A model generated the notes under the pieces. The model made no database searches. It saw only the letters and a program-made list of their open reading frames with translations, and was not told the origin of the DNA. This document shows positions 24,396 to 33,397 of a DNA stretch of 49,643 bases, in pieces. The position numbers and the translations under genes were made by a program. Numbering within the stretch: the first letter of the stretch is position 1; every line of letters begins with the position of its first letter. The DNA comes from Candidatus Curtissbacteria bacterium RIFCSPLOWO2_02_41_11 (lineage in GTDB: Bacteria > Patescibacteriota > Microgenomatia > Curtissbacterales > GWA2-41-24): the NCBI GenBank assembly GCA_001775055.1, contig MFBU01000005.1, positions 1-49,643 on the forward strand, given 5' to 3'.

Positions 24396-25832
24396 TCATT
24401 TGCTAAAAACAAGAATTCTAATTTTCCCCATCATCAAATCATTTTTGGCTTGCCCAAAGACATTGTAAAGATTTCTTTGCACTTCTTGGAGTTTTCTATT
24501 ATCTGTTCTGTCTATGGCATAAACGAGAATAATGGATTTTTGTGGATCAAAAGTTGAAAAAAGATTTGGTTTTAGTGATCCAAAAAGAGGAGCAGGTAAA
24601 TCGTGGGCCAAAACTTGCTGATTAAGGTCTGGGTAATAATAGCGTGAAGGAAGATAGGTATAGAGATTGGCATGGACAATTTGGGTGTTTTGGTGTGGGA
24701 AACTAGCAAGCAGTGTGCTTGTTTGCCAAAGCGGTTCTTGGTTAAAAAAAGGTCTTTGGGTTGTGAGAGAAATAATGGAAGCGGAAGAAACTAAGTAGAT
24801 AATGAATAACCATTTAAATTTGAAGTACCTGTCGATTTTATCAAGAACATAGGTTGTAAGTATTAGAAAGATGGGTACTAGAAAAATAAAACTGCGTACT
24901 GAAAAGAGAGGTTTGTAAAAAGAGACTAGAAATATAAAAAGGATAGGTAAAAAGAAGCATAACAGAAGAAATCTAATTTTAGGATTTTTATAAAATTTAA
25001 TTGCAAATAAAAAGATCAAAGTCGAAAAAGCCAGAAAGCCTGTCAAGAATAGTTTTAAAAATATGGGAGTTGAAGGTTCAAAAAACCTCTTTAAGGTAAT
25101 AAATCCAGCACCACCAAGAGACATGAATGCAAAGGTTGCACCAGAACCTAATATTGGTCCTAGACATAAACAATCCGGTTTTTCCTTGCCAAAGGTGAAG
25201 ATCATCCAAGGTAGAATCAGGATCGAAATTGCCGTTAAAGCCCCAAAAAGAGTTTTCAATTTAATCTTAAAACCCAAGGATAGAAAGCTGGCCATTATTA
25301 AGGAAATTAAAGCTAAAATGGCAAAGTAATGAGTCAGGATTGCCACTGTTGAGCTTAAGATAAAAAAAATCAAATTTTTAATATTTGATTTTTGGACAAG
25401 GTTAAGAAATGCAAGCATCATCAAACTTGTCAAAAGGGTAAAGAGGCCATAGTCTCTGTTTTCAGCTGAAAAATAGACTAGTGGTGGTGAGACGATAGCC
25501 AAAACTAAAGTTAAAAGAGCCAGTTTGGGTTCAAAAATTTTTTTGGCGATTTTGTAGATAATTATAAGAGTCAAAGTACCGAAAATGACCGATGGTAATC
25601 TTATCCAGAGTAAATTGAAAGAGACTTTTTGCCACAGCCACATCAAAAGCGAGTAAAAAGGGGGCCAGTTATTATGGGAAAGGGCGTCTAATACTTTTGA
25701 CAGACTGTTTTGAGCAATGAAATAATTTACTCCCTCATCAAGCCAAAAATCATGAGAATAAATGGCATAGATTAGTCTAATGACAAGGCCGAAAGCGATG
25801 ATTGTCAAATGGCTTAGGTATTTTTTAATCAT
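24396..25832 (-). CDS. GT39/ArnT-like membrane glycosyltransferase
   Basis: The 478-aa polytopic protein has HDFWLDEGVNYFIAQ in the first outer loop (Asp-Glu catalytic pair), NNWPPFYSLLMWLW (the PPLY-like motif of PMT_2), and YFSAENRDYGLFTLLTSLMML in the next loop. These are the landmarks of GT-C mannosyl/arabinosyl transferases using polyprenyl-phosphate sugars. About 10-11 helices precede a 100-residue soluble end. It overlaps the carbamoyltransferase gene by 8 nt and belongs to the long minus-strand operon. Confidence 0.8.
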   Translation of the reverse strand: MIKKYLSHLTIIAFGLVIRLIYAIYSHDFWLDEGVNYFIAQNSLSKVLDALSHNNWPPFYSLLMWLWQKVSFNLLWIRLPSVIFGTLTLIIIYKIAKKIFEPKLALLTLVLAIVSPPLVYFSAENRDYGLFTLLTSLMMLAFLNLVQKSNIKNLIFFILSSTVAILTHYFAILALISLIMASFLSLGFKIKLKTLFGALTAISILILPWMIFTFGKEKPDCLCLGPILGSGATFAFMSLGGAGFITLKRFFEPSTPIFLKLFLTGFLAFSTLIFLFAIKFYKNPKIRFLLLCFFLPILFIFLVSFYKPLFSVRSFIFLVPIFLILTTYVLDKIDRYFKFKWLFIIYLVSSASIISLTTQRPFFNQEPLWQTSTLLASFPHQNTQIVHANLYTYLPSRYYYPDLNQQVLAHDLPAPLFGSLKPNLFSTFDPQKSIILVYAIDRTDNRKLQEVQRNLYNVFGQAKNDLMMGKIRILVFSK

Positions 25833-27606
25833 TTTTAGAAACTAAATAATTTTCTAATACCAAATACTTTAGACCGCTTTTTGTGAAAGTTTCGAGAGCA
25901 TCACGAGGGCTGCAGACAATAGGCTCTCCATGGAGATTAAAGGAGGTGTTGAGGATTGTACTGCGCCCTGTAATTTTCTTAAAGTACTGGATTAATTGAT
26001 AGTAGGCGGGGTTGGCCTCTTTGGTCAAAATTTGAGGACGGGTAGTTTTATCAAAGGGATGGATTGCTCCGGCCAATTGATGGCGATTTTTTTCAACGGT
26101 GTCAAAAGCAATTGTCATAAAAGGAGCGTCGAGTTTTTTGGGATTTACCAGATAATTTTTGGCATCAGTGCCCAAAATCGAAGGTGCAAAAGGCATCCAA
26201 AAATCTCGAGATTTAATCTGATGGTTGAGAATATTAACAACGTCATTTACCGTCGGATCAGCCAAGATTGAACGATTACCTAAAGCCCGTGCCCCAAATT
26301 CCAATCGTCCAGTAAATCTGGCAATGATTTGTCCCTTGGACAACAACTGGGCAATTTCGTAATTGGGATTTTTAAGTTGTCTCACCCTATACTTCCGGCC
26401 TAGTCTTACTACCTTAATGGATTTTTCTATTTGCTCTTTTTCATAAGAAGGGCCGAGATAAAGGTTTTTGAGAGGTTTAATTTTAATCTTTGGATTTATT
26501 CTCTGGCATCCCCAATAAGCTGCGCCGATGGCGTTTGACTCATCGCCCCCCGAGGGCATTGCAAAAAAGTTTTTAACTTTGGGAAGTGCTGCAATTTTTT
26601 GATTAGCTTTAACATTTTGAGCCACGCCTCCGCCAAAAACCACATTGCCAATGCCCGTTCTTTCAATCGCAGCCTCAATCAACTCGCATAAAAGCTCTTC
26701 GGTTAACCTTTGGACTGCGCCGGCAAGGTGGTCAAAGCGATGTCTTGGTAGATGTTCTCTAAGATAGCGATTTAAATTATCAGAGCTGACTATTGTTTTA
26801 AAAGATAAGCTTTTTTTATCCAGCCAGATTGTTTTTTTTAAAAACGCATAGATACTTAAAGTACCTGTCTCTTCAGCGTATGGTGCCAACCCCATTACTT
26901 TATACTCATGTTCGAGTGGATTCATTCCCATGATATTGGTGATACAGCCATAGAGACATCCCAAAGAGTTATCTTGGCTGGTGGAAGCAATTTTTTTTAA
27001 TTGGTTGTTATTAAAAACAGAAACTGTTGCCGAGAGACCATCGCCGCCTCCGTCACATGTCACTACAAGAATTTGATCAAACCTTTGGGTAAATCCGGAA
27101 GCATAAAGGGCGGCAAATGTGTGGGCGGTATGATGGTTAAGATAAGTGTGCTTTTTACTATCAAGACCAAATTGTTTCTCCAGAAGCTTGGCAGTTTTTG
27201 GAAAGAAAATTTTTTGGGTAAGTTTGTAGTAAGGTTCAATAGTTATCTTGTCAATTCCTCTAAGAATAGGCAATCTGTATTCTGTTTTAAGGATTAAGGT
27301 TCTAAAGGCAAGGTGAGTGTTTTTACCAAGCTTGAGAAGCTTGAAAAGAGGAGTTTTGACAGAAGTTTCCCTGGCAATGGCTAGTGAAGACAGGAAAGTA
27401 GGGACACCTCCGGAAAATACTATTAGATCTACATCTTTTGGTGAAAAACTGCCAAACCTTAGACAAAAATCAATTGACTTAAAAGGGACACCAAAGTGGT
27501 TTTTAATTCTTGAAAATCTTTCTTCTTGGACTGCTGCTACTATTTCGCCGTCTACTGCGATTGCAGCACTAGCATTATGGGCTTCATTGATACCAAGAAC
27601 TATCAT
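25825..27606 (-). CDS. NodU/CmcH-family carbamoyltransferase
   Basis: The 593-aa product starts MIVLGINEAHNASAAIAVDGEIVAAVQEERFSR, the hallmark of the family. The metal and carbamoyl-phosphate-site histidines are in HHTAHTFAALYASGF, and the ASKHA nucleotide loop is in VVFGGGVAQNVKAN. The C-terminal domain contains FTGRLEFGARALGNRSILADP. Length and order match TobZ/NodU. Such enzymes carbamoylate sugar hydroxyls through a carbamoyl-adenylate intermediate, so this gene probably decorates the surface glycan. Overlaps (8 nt and 4 nt) tie it to both neighbours. Confidence 0.92.
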   Translation of the reverse strand: MIVLGINEAHNASAAIAVDGEIVAAVQEERFSRIKNHFGVPFKSIDFCLRFGSFSPKDVDLIVFSGGVPTFLSSLAIARETSVKTPLFKLLKLGKNTHLAFRTLILKTEYRLPILRGIDKITIEPYYKLTQKIFFPKTAKLLEKQFGLDSKKHTYLNHHTAHTFAALYASGFTQRFDQILVVTCDGGGDGLSATVSVFNNNQLKKIASTSQDNSLGCLYGCITNIMGMNPLEHEYKVMGLAPYAEETGTLSIYAFLKKTIWLDKKSLSFKTIVSSDNLNRYLREHLPRHRFDHLAGAVQRLTEELLCELIEAAIERTGIGNVVFGGGVAQNVKANQKIAALPKVKNFFAMPSGGDESNAIGAAYWGCQRINPKIKIKPLKNLYLGPSYEKEQIEKSIKVVRLGRKYRVRQLKNPNYEIAQLLSKGQIIARFTGRLEFGARALGNRSILADPTVNDVVNILNHQIKSRDFWMPFAPSILGTDAKNYLVNPKKLDAPFMTIAFDTVEKNRHQLAGAIHPFDKTTRPQILTKEANPAYYQLIQYFKKITGRSTILNTSFNLHGEPIVCSPRDALETFTKSGLKYLVLENYLVSKND

Positions 27607-28265
27607 TTTTTTTGGGCAACTATTAAAGATTGTTTTCCAAAAAATGTATGCAAAAGGGGCATTTTTAAATACAGGCTGACAAAAATTGGGGACTTTGGCA
27701 ATTTCCCTTTTGTCGAGTATGGCAAAAATCTGGACTTGTGCTCTATAATTTTAAATTCAGTCAACTCTAAAGCTTCTGTCATGCTTTTATCTGTCAAAGG
27801 GAGCTGATGGTCCAAAAAATCCCAGTAACTTGTTCCAACGTATCTAATATTTGGCATCAGGATAATTAATATTCCACCTCTTTTCAATATTCTTTTAATC
27901 TCAACTAAGGTATTTACTAGATCATCTTTAGTTGGGAGGTGTTCGAAAAAGTTACTGGCAAAAACTACATCAACATCACTTTTAATTTTTTTTGATATTT
28001 CGGTGCTTGAACAGATAATTGTCCTTACGTTTTTTTGAGCATACTTTATTGTGTCAGGATTAATATCCACGGCAATTTTATTCTTTGAGTCAATATTATT
28101 TATAAATTCACAATACCCGGCTCCCAGGTCACAAACGGTATAGTCTGTCATAATATATCTTTGGAAAAAATCTCTGCACAAAACTTTCCAGATTTTGTCG
28201 CGCGTTTGTAATTCTTTTCTGAACCTGAGTTTGTAAAGTAGAGTTACATTAGTATCTTTCCTCAT
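27603..28265 (-). CDS. Class I SAM-dependent methyltransferase
   Basis: The 220-aa product has motif I in VCDLGAGYCEFINNI, the acidic ribose-binding residue in IAVDINPDTI, and a post-motif ASNFFEHLPTKDDLV. This is a Methyltransf_11/23-type fold. N-terminal residues (LRFRKELQTRDKIWKVLC) form a helical lid. It overlaps the carbamoyltransferase by 4 nt (ATGA-type), implying coupled translation and related substrates. Substrate not predictable. Confidence 0.8.
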   Translation of the reverse strand: MRKDTNVTLLYKLRFRKELQTRDKIWKVLCRDFFQRYIMTDYTVCDLGAGYCEFINNIDSKNKIAVDINPDTIKYAQKNVRTIICSSTEISKKIKSDVDVVFASNFFEHLPTKDDLVNTLVEIKRILKRGGILIILMPNIRYVGTSYWDFLDHQLPLTDKSMTEALELTEFKIIEHKSRFLPYSTKGKLPKSPIFVSLYLKMPLLHTFFGKQSLIVAQKK

Positions 28266-28302
28266 AAAAATTGCTAGATTTTAAATCTTAAGTTTATATA
28301 AA

Positions 28303-29847
28303 TCATTTAATCTCTCTAAGTTCTGTGCCATCAAAATAAAAAACATAAGAGTTATCACTTTTGAGTGATTGTTGTTTTAAGTTTATTTGTATGTCGAGTG
28401 AATCATTGCTAAAAATTCCATAGTAAAATGCGGTTTCAATTACCTGATTTCCTTGATGATTATAATGTGGTTTTTCCGAGGGAGAGATGATAAATGGTGT
28501 TTCACTTGATAGAAGTATCGTTTGATCATCGATTATTCTAACCTTAGAATTCCCGACATCTAGATTGTAAGCGATAACGTGGGCGGTCCTAAACTTAATT
28601 CCGGCTAATTTTAACATTTGGTCAAAAGCCTTTCCTTGAAATACAAAGGATTTTTGATAACCATTAGGAAGATTTAGAAAGTACAGATTTGAATTATCGT
28701 TACTATCTTCTGTGTAAATAGCAGTTTGCTTTAAAACATTATCTATTATCGTTCCTGCAACTACCCACCTTTTATTTCTAACATAAAGAAAGCCTGCCTC
28801 CAACAAAATTATCAAGGAGACTATACTAACCAAAATCACTCTAGTGGTTGTTATTGGGAGATACTTACTTATTCTTTTGTAAAAAACGACTAATGCCTCA
28901 CCGAAAAATAAAGATAGGGCTATAGACGATAAATAAAGATACCGTTCACTCGTAGGCAGAAAAATGGTTGGCGAAAAAAGTACGCCAAAGATCAACCAGT
29001 AAAACAACAATCTTCCTGTTTCCTCGAAACGCAAAGCTTTTAAAAAGGGCAGGAGTAATACGGAAACTGTAAGATAAATTAAAAATACCCTAGAAATTAA
29101 AAATTGTTGACAACTTAGTGTGCAACCTTCGTCATGCGGGTTTAAAAAAATATAGTTAAATATCCAGAACAATACCACGATCAAAAATGGAAGTAGGCTG
29201 CTCCAATAAACTTTCTTTTGCAGATAGATACCGAAGAGAATAGCCACAACTGGCAACGTTATTGCATTCTCTTTACTAAAAATAGCTATTGCGAAAAAAA
29301 TGGCCGAAGGGAAAAGATACCTAATTTTTGATTCCAGAAAGCGTATATAAAAATAGAGTGACAATAAATAAAAAAAGGCAACCACCATATCGGGTCTTGC
29401 TCCATTCCAGCTCACTGTTTCAGAGTGAAATGGAAAAACTGCAAAAAAGAAAACAGATGACGATACAACTATTTGATAAACAGCTTTGGGTGATTTTATA
29501 AACAGTTTTTTTGCCAGCCGATATAAAAGAAAGATAATACCCATATGAAAAAGTAATTGGGTCATATGGTAATAGAAGGGATTTGCGCCACCTATTTTCC
29601 AATCAAGCCAAAAACTCAAAGAAACAAACGGTGTTACTCTATGAAGCATTACCTCTACACCTCCTAAAACTGGAGGTAAAAAAACTTTAAAAAGATTAGT
29701 TGCTGAAAGAGTATTGACTTTGCTTATCCATTCAAAATCCTCTGGTGTTAATGCTACGTTTAGAATTTGCCAATATGAAAATAAAGCTAGAGCAAAACTA
29801 ATAAAAATAATTACGATATCTGCGAGATACTTATAGCCTTTTGGCAT
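28303..29847 (-). CDS. TMTC-like GT-C membrane glycosyltransferase without TPRs
   Basis: The 514-aa protein has about 10-11 helices. The first outer loop has ALTPEDFEWISKVN followed by RVTPFVSLSFWLDWKIGGANPFYYHMTQLLFH, matching the region after the catalytic pair in the TMTC-like protein at 1561 (RLFKGIILTFD ... FVFHLQAILIH). A loop reads FPFHSETVSWNGARPDMV, analogous to HPVHVEAVTFITSSTDIL in that protein. The C-terminal ~120 residues form a soluble domain (YTEDSNDNSNLYFLNLP) instead of TPRs. It probably transfers a polyprenyl-linked sugar. Gaps of 37 and 70 nt flank it. Confidence 0.65.
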   Translation of the reverse strand: MPKGYKYLADIVIIFISFALALFSYWQILNVALTPEDFEWISKVNTLSATNLFKVFLPPVLGGVEVMLHRVTPFVSLSFWLDWKIGGANPFYYHMTQLLFHMGIIFLLYRLAKKLFIKSPKAVYQIVVSSSVFFFAVFPFHSETVSWNGARPDMVVAFFYLLSLYFYIRFLESKIRYLFPSAIFFAIAIFSKENAITLPVVAILFGIYLQKKVYWSSLLPFLIVVLFWIFNYIFLNPHDEGCTLSCQQFLISRVFLIYLTVSVLLLPFLKALRFEETGRLLFYWLIFGVLFSPTIFLPTSERYLYLSSIALSLFFGEALVVFYKRISKYLPITTTRVILVSIVSLIILLEAGFLYVRNKRWVVAGTIIDNVLKQTAIYTEDSNDNSNLYFLNLPNGYQKSFVFQGKAFDQMLKLAGIKFRTAHVIAYNLDVGNSKVRIIDDQTILLSSETPFIISPSEKPHYNHQGNQVIETAFYYGIFSNDSLDIQINLKQQSLKSDNSYVFYFDGTELREIK

Positions 29848-29917
29848 TTACAGTGATGATAGACTTATTCAAAAAGCCATTTCAATCATAAAAATGTTTG
29901 GCAAAAGAAAAAACACC

Positions 29918-30682
29918 TCATTTTAATTTTTGGGCAAGTAGATAGTAATTCATTCCACATTTTTTTAAAAAGCTTACTTTACCAAGGCTTATTTCGAAGA
30001 AATTATCAAATTTTTTTGGATACATTTTGATCATAGGTGGCGACCAGGCCGTTCCGTAATCGGAACCATGAGTCCAGAAAGTTTTGAAACCCTTAAGTTG
30101 ATTTAGTAGTTTGGGTGGGGTCATGAATCTTTCATAACCGCCGGGGTGAGCCCGACCCGGATCCCAAAAGCCCTCACGAGTGAAAAAATCAATTATTTTT
30201 TTGGAAATACCTCTTGGATTCCAATAATTAGGGGCGGAGATTAATATGTAGCCATTTTTTTTGAGAATTCTTTTTAACTGGGACATGGTTTTTGTTAGAT
30301 TAGGAACATGCTCTAAAGCCTCGGCCGCCAAGATGAAATCGAATGAATTTGGTTTAAACGGTAGTTTATTCTTATTAAGAAGAATGAAATCTATTTTCTT
30401 TAAATTCCTGTTTTTTTTAGCTAAACTGATGGCATTCGGCGATATGTCCGCTGCAGTAATTTTAGCAAAGTATTTCATAAAAAGTTTGAGATTGTTTCCT
30501 AAGCCACAGCCAAAATCTAAAACTTTCATTTTGGATAAGTCAGTTTTTGCTGATAATTCTTTAAGAGCTTCTTGTAAGATTGTTCTTTGGAATTGCGGGG
30601 AGTCCATAGCTGAGGTGGGTGCTTTGTACCGATAATAATTTAAAATTTCGGTTTCTGTCAGTTTTGCTCCTTTAAAAATCAT
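29918..30682 (-). CDS. Class I SAM-dependent methyltransferase (paralog of the 31779 fusion C-terminus)
   Basis: The 254-aa product has VLDFGCGLGNNLKLF (motif I), ITAADISPNAIS, and LAAEALEHVPNLTKT. The C-terminal lobe carries YWNPRGISKKI, GFWDPGRAHPGGYERFMTP and DYGTAWSPPMIKMYPK. The same phrases recur in the C-terminal half of the protein encoded at 31779-33395, so the two share a recent ancestor. It overlaps the GT4 gene upstream by 4 nt. The conserved HPGG[YF]ERF loop may define the acceptor site (inference). Confidence 0.8.
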   Translation of the reverse strand: MIFKGAKLTETEILNYYRYKAPTSAMDSPQFQRTILQEALKELSAKTDLSKMKVLDFGCGLGNNLKLFMKYFAKITAADISPNAISLAKKNRNLKKIDFILLNKNKLPFKPNSFDFILAAEALEHVPNLTKTMSQLKRILKKNGYILISAPNYWNPRGISKKIIDFFTREGFWDPGRAHPGGYERFMTPPKLLNQLKGFKTFWTHGSDYGTAWSPPMIKMYPKKFDNFFEISLGKVSFLKKCGMNYYLLAQKLK

Positions 30683-31782
30683 TTATTCAAGATCTCTACA
30701 AATACTTGTTTGTATAAAAGAGTGATTTGAGTCCAGTCAAATTGTTTTCTAGCATTTTTCATAGCCCAGATGCCCATTTTGTGTCTAAGCTGAGGATTAC
30801 CCACCAGAATTTTAAGGTATTTATACAGTTCTTCTGTGGATTGGGCGACAAAGCCCGATTTTTTATGGACAATCAGCTCTTTGGCAGCTGCAAAATTTAG
30901 GGCAATCGCTGGTTTAGCAAAATAGGCTGCCTCAGCGATTGGCAGTCCAAAAAAAAGATAACGATCACAAGAGGCATATATATCACACTTTCTGTATAGA
31001 TTTATCAGTTGCTTATCGCTGACATTGACTAAAATTTGATTATTTTTGTTTTTGATCCGCTGTAGGTATTCAAGGTATCTTTTTTTGCCTAGTGAACCGG
31101 CGATGATTAATTTGATGGGCAGTCCACTTCTGCGAAGTTTTTCTACAGCTTCTATTAAGTGATGAAAACCTTTGTATGGTGTGAAGCGAGAGATGGAAAG
31201 GATGACCGGTTTATGGTTCACACTTGACAGGTCACGGTTTAAATTTTTTGGTTTGAGGCTTACGCCCAGATAAATGACTTTTGAGTTAACACTAAAGAGC
31301 TTTTTGAGTTCTTTTTGGGTATATTTAGATATAGCTATTACTTTTGTAGCCAGCATTGAGAGAATTTTTTTGTTAAGCCAAATTAAGTAATTAAGAATTC
31401 TATTTAATACTGTATCGTAAAAACTTATTTTTTGGTCTGGGGTAAATTTTTCTAAATAGGCATCGAACTGTGTTCCGTAATAGGTTTGGACTATTGGTTT
31501 AAGGGCTAATTTAGCAGAAATTGCTTCTGATAATGTAGCGTGAAATGAAATGATGTCAACCTTTTCCTTTCTCAATTTTAGCAACAAATCGATTGGGTTT
31601 TGGTAAAAGATTAATTGTACGTTTTTGGATTTGAGGAAGGGCTCTAAATTTTTTTCGGTATTTTTCTTTTGTGCAAATACCAAAACGTTATGAAATTTGG
31701 CCAAATATGTAGCCAATTCGAAAGGTACTCTAGCCCCAGATTTAGTTGTAGCTGACTTAGTTACGACTGCAATCTTTATCAT
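30679..31782 (-). CDS. GT4-family glycosyltransferase
   Basis: The 367-aa protein is of GT-B fold. The N-terminal domain begins IKIAVVTKSATTKSGARVPFELATYLA. The C-terminal domain begins PVILSISRFTPYKGFHHLIEAVEKL, the classic GT4 donor-domain start with the Arg/Lys of the diphosphate site. The later YLFFGLPIAEAAYFAKPAIAL is the EX7E region. It transfers a nucleotide-activated sugar in the cytoplasm. Four-base overlaps with genes on both sides place it in one translational unit with two methyltransferase domains. Confidence 0.87.
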   Translation of the reverse strand: MIKIAVVTKSATTKSGARVPFELATYLAKFHNVLVFAQKKNTEKNLEPFLKSKNVQLIFYQNPIDLLLKLRKEKVDIISFHATLSEAISAKLALKPIVQTYYGTQFDAYLEKFTPDQKISFYDTVLNRILNYLIWLNKKILSMLATKVIAISKYTQKELKKLFSVNSKVIYLGVSLKPKNLNRDLSSVNHKPVILSISRFTPYKGFHHLIEAVEKLRRSGLPIKLIIAGSLGKKRYLEYLQRIKNKNNQILVNVSDKQLINLYRKCDIYASCDRYLFFGLPIAEAAYFAKPAIALNFAAAKELIVHKKSGFVAQSTEELYKYLKILVGNPQLRHKMGIWAMKNARKQFDWTQITLLYKQVFVEILNK

Positions 31783-33395
31783 TCTTTTTGAGCCAAAAGG
31801 TAAAAGTTGAGGCCGAACTTTTTGATGAAGGGAATTTTACCCAGAGTTACTTCAAAAAATGGTGTCCATGATTTAGGATAGAGGGGAATTGACGGTAGAG
31901 ACCAGGCGTTGCCATAATCTGCGCCTCGCGTCTCGATAATTTGGCAATCCTTAAAATAGTCCCTGATCGTTTTGGGAGTTAGGAACCGTTCAAATCCTCC
32001 CGGGTGAGACCTTGCTGGTTCCCAAGTACCCTCCCCAAGTTTTGATTCCATGATTTTTTTTGAAATTCCACGCAGATTCCAGTAGACTGGGACGGATACT
32101 AGGATATAGCCATTAAATTTAGTAACTCTTTTTAGTTCTTTAACAGTGAATTCAAGATCAGGGACATGCTCGAGAACTTCGCAAGCGACAATTAAATCAA
32201 ATGTATTGTCAGCAAAGGGAAGTTTTTCTTCCTTAATAAGTTTTAAATCCACCTTTCTAAATTTATATTCCTTTGATTCTGAAATTGCTGCCGGTGCAAT
32301 ATCAACCCCCGTGATTTTGCCGAAATACTTGACCATTTGCGGTAGATTCCAGCCATGGCCGACTCCGAATTCCAAGATATGCCATCTTTTAGTTGGGTAG
32401 TTGGTAGTTAGTAGTTGGTAGAAGTCTTTTAAAATTACTTGTTGAAACGGAGCGGAATTGCGGGCCGTAAAGACTTCTCCTTGGCTATAGTAGGCCAGGA
32501 TTTGTTTTTTGGTGATTCTCGCACGTTTTATTACTTGCGGGCCTTGTGGTTTATAACGGCTTACTTTTCTTAAAGCTGGCAAGAAAGAATTGAAACGATT
32601 TTGCCTTTTAGCAATTAAAATATAGAGGCAAAAAAAGGTCTGGGACAAGATGGCTATTGGTTTTGACCAATAAGGGAAGTGCTTTTTAATCAAGTAGACC
32701 TTACCTTCATACCAGACATCGTTTTGCCACTTTTTGGGCATTTTCCCTGCCGTAGACGACTGTTGGTGGTACATAATCGCTTTGGGGTAGTAAATTACCT
32801 TTAAACCTAAATTTTTAACTCGAAGGCAAAGATCTAAGTCCTCAAAATAGAAAGGGAAGTTGGTATCAAATTCGTTTAACAGGCTGAAAACCTTTCTTTT
32901 TATCAAAAGTCCTGACCCGCTTATCCAGTCTACTTCCTGCACTTTTTGATAATTTTTTAATTTTTTAAGTCGTGATGTGAGCTTTGAGATATTGGCGGCA
33001 CCGTCCAGGTACTTTATATTGGCCATTGTTGTGGTGATTTTGCCGCCGCAAACACCAATTTTTGGGTCTGAATTAGCAAATGTGATTAATTTATCAAAAA
33101 AATCAGGAGTAAAAGTAACATCGTTATTGGTGATAAAAAGGAAATAACCTTCAGCTTTTTTAGCTGCCACATTTATTGCTTTGGCAAATCCTAGGTTTGA
33201 TTTTTGAGGCAGGATTTTTACCTTAAGAAACATTTTTTTGATATTGGGAACGGTTCTATCCTTTGAATGGTTATCAACGACAATAATTTCGGTTTTGTCT
33301 TTCGGGTAATTGAGTTTGTTTATAGACCTTAAACACTGCTCCGTTAGACTCCAGTTATTGAAGGTCGGGAATATGATTGAAATACTTTTAGTCAT
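31779..33395 (-). CDS. GT2 glycosyltransferase-methyltransferase fusion
   Basis: The 538-aa product has two enzymes. Residues 1-~255 are GT2 of the rhamnosyltransferase type: SIIFPTFNNWSLTEQCLRSI, IVVDNHSKDRT, FITNNDVTFTPDF (DXD position) and DWISGSGLLIKRKVF. Residues ~300-538 are a methyltransferase: HILEFGVGHGWNLPQM, ITGVDIAP, VACEVLEHVPDLEF, and the HPGGFERFLTP loop shared with the 254-aa paralog. The N-terminal piece of the second half (LLTTNYPT) is encoded by a 7-nt repeat. A single chain could add a sugar and methylate it, for example as a chain-terminating cap (inference). Confidence 0.85.
   Translation of the reverse strand: MTKSISIIFPTFNNWSLTEQCLRSINKLNYPKDKTEIIVVDNHSKDRTVPNIKKMFLKVKILPQKSNLGFAKAINVAAKKAEGYFLFITNNDVTFTPDFFDKLITFANSDPKIGVCGGKITTTMANIKYLDGAANISKLTSRLKKLKNYQKVQEVDWISGSGLLIKRKVFSLLNEFDTNFPFYFEDLDLCLRVKNLGLKVIYYPKAIMYHQQSSTAGKMPKKWQNDVWYEGKVYLIKKHFPYWSKPIAILSQTFFCLYILIAKRQNRFNSFLPALRKVSRYKPQGPQVIKRARITKKQILAYYSQGEVFTARNSAPFQQVILKDFYQLLTTNYPTKRWHILEFGVGHGWNLPQMVKYFGKITGVDIAPAAISESKEYKFRKVDLKLIKEEKLPFADNTFDLIVACEVLEHVPDLEFTVKELKRVTKFNGYILVSVPVYWNLRGISKKIMESKLGEGTWEPARSHPGGFERFLTPKTIRDYFKDCQIIETRGADYGNAWSLPSIPLYPKSWTPFFEVTLGKIPFIKKFGLNFYLLAQKE
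32391..32424 (-). repeat. 7-nt tandem repeat inside the GT2-methyltransferase gene
   Basis: On the plus strand: TAGTTGG, TAGTTAG, TAGTTGG, then TAGAAGT, preceded by AGTTGGG. It is translated in the opposite direction as part of YQLLTTNYPT, just before the methyltransferase motif I. Confidence 0.65.
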
Positions 33396-33397
33396 TT

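Noticed and set aside
24286-24399. N-terminal extension of the GT4 fusion protein (MTSSPQRGRVHRVG...)
   Set aside because: Composition is unlike a GT4 start, and a good Met (MAKKFLKIAVLID) lies at the expected place. The DNA looks like non-coding, hairpin-rich spacer.
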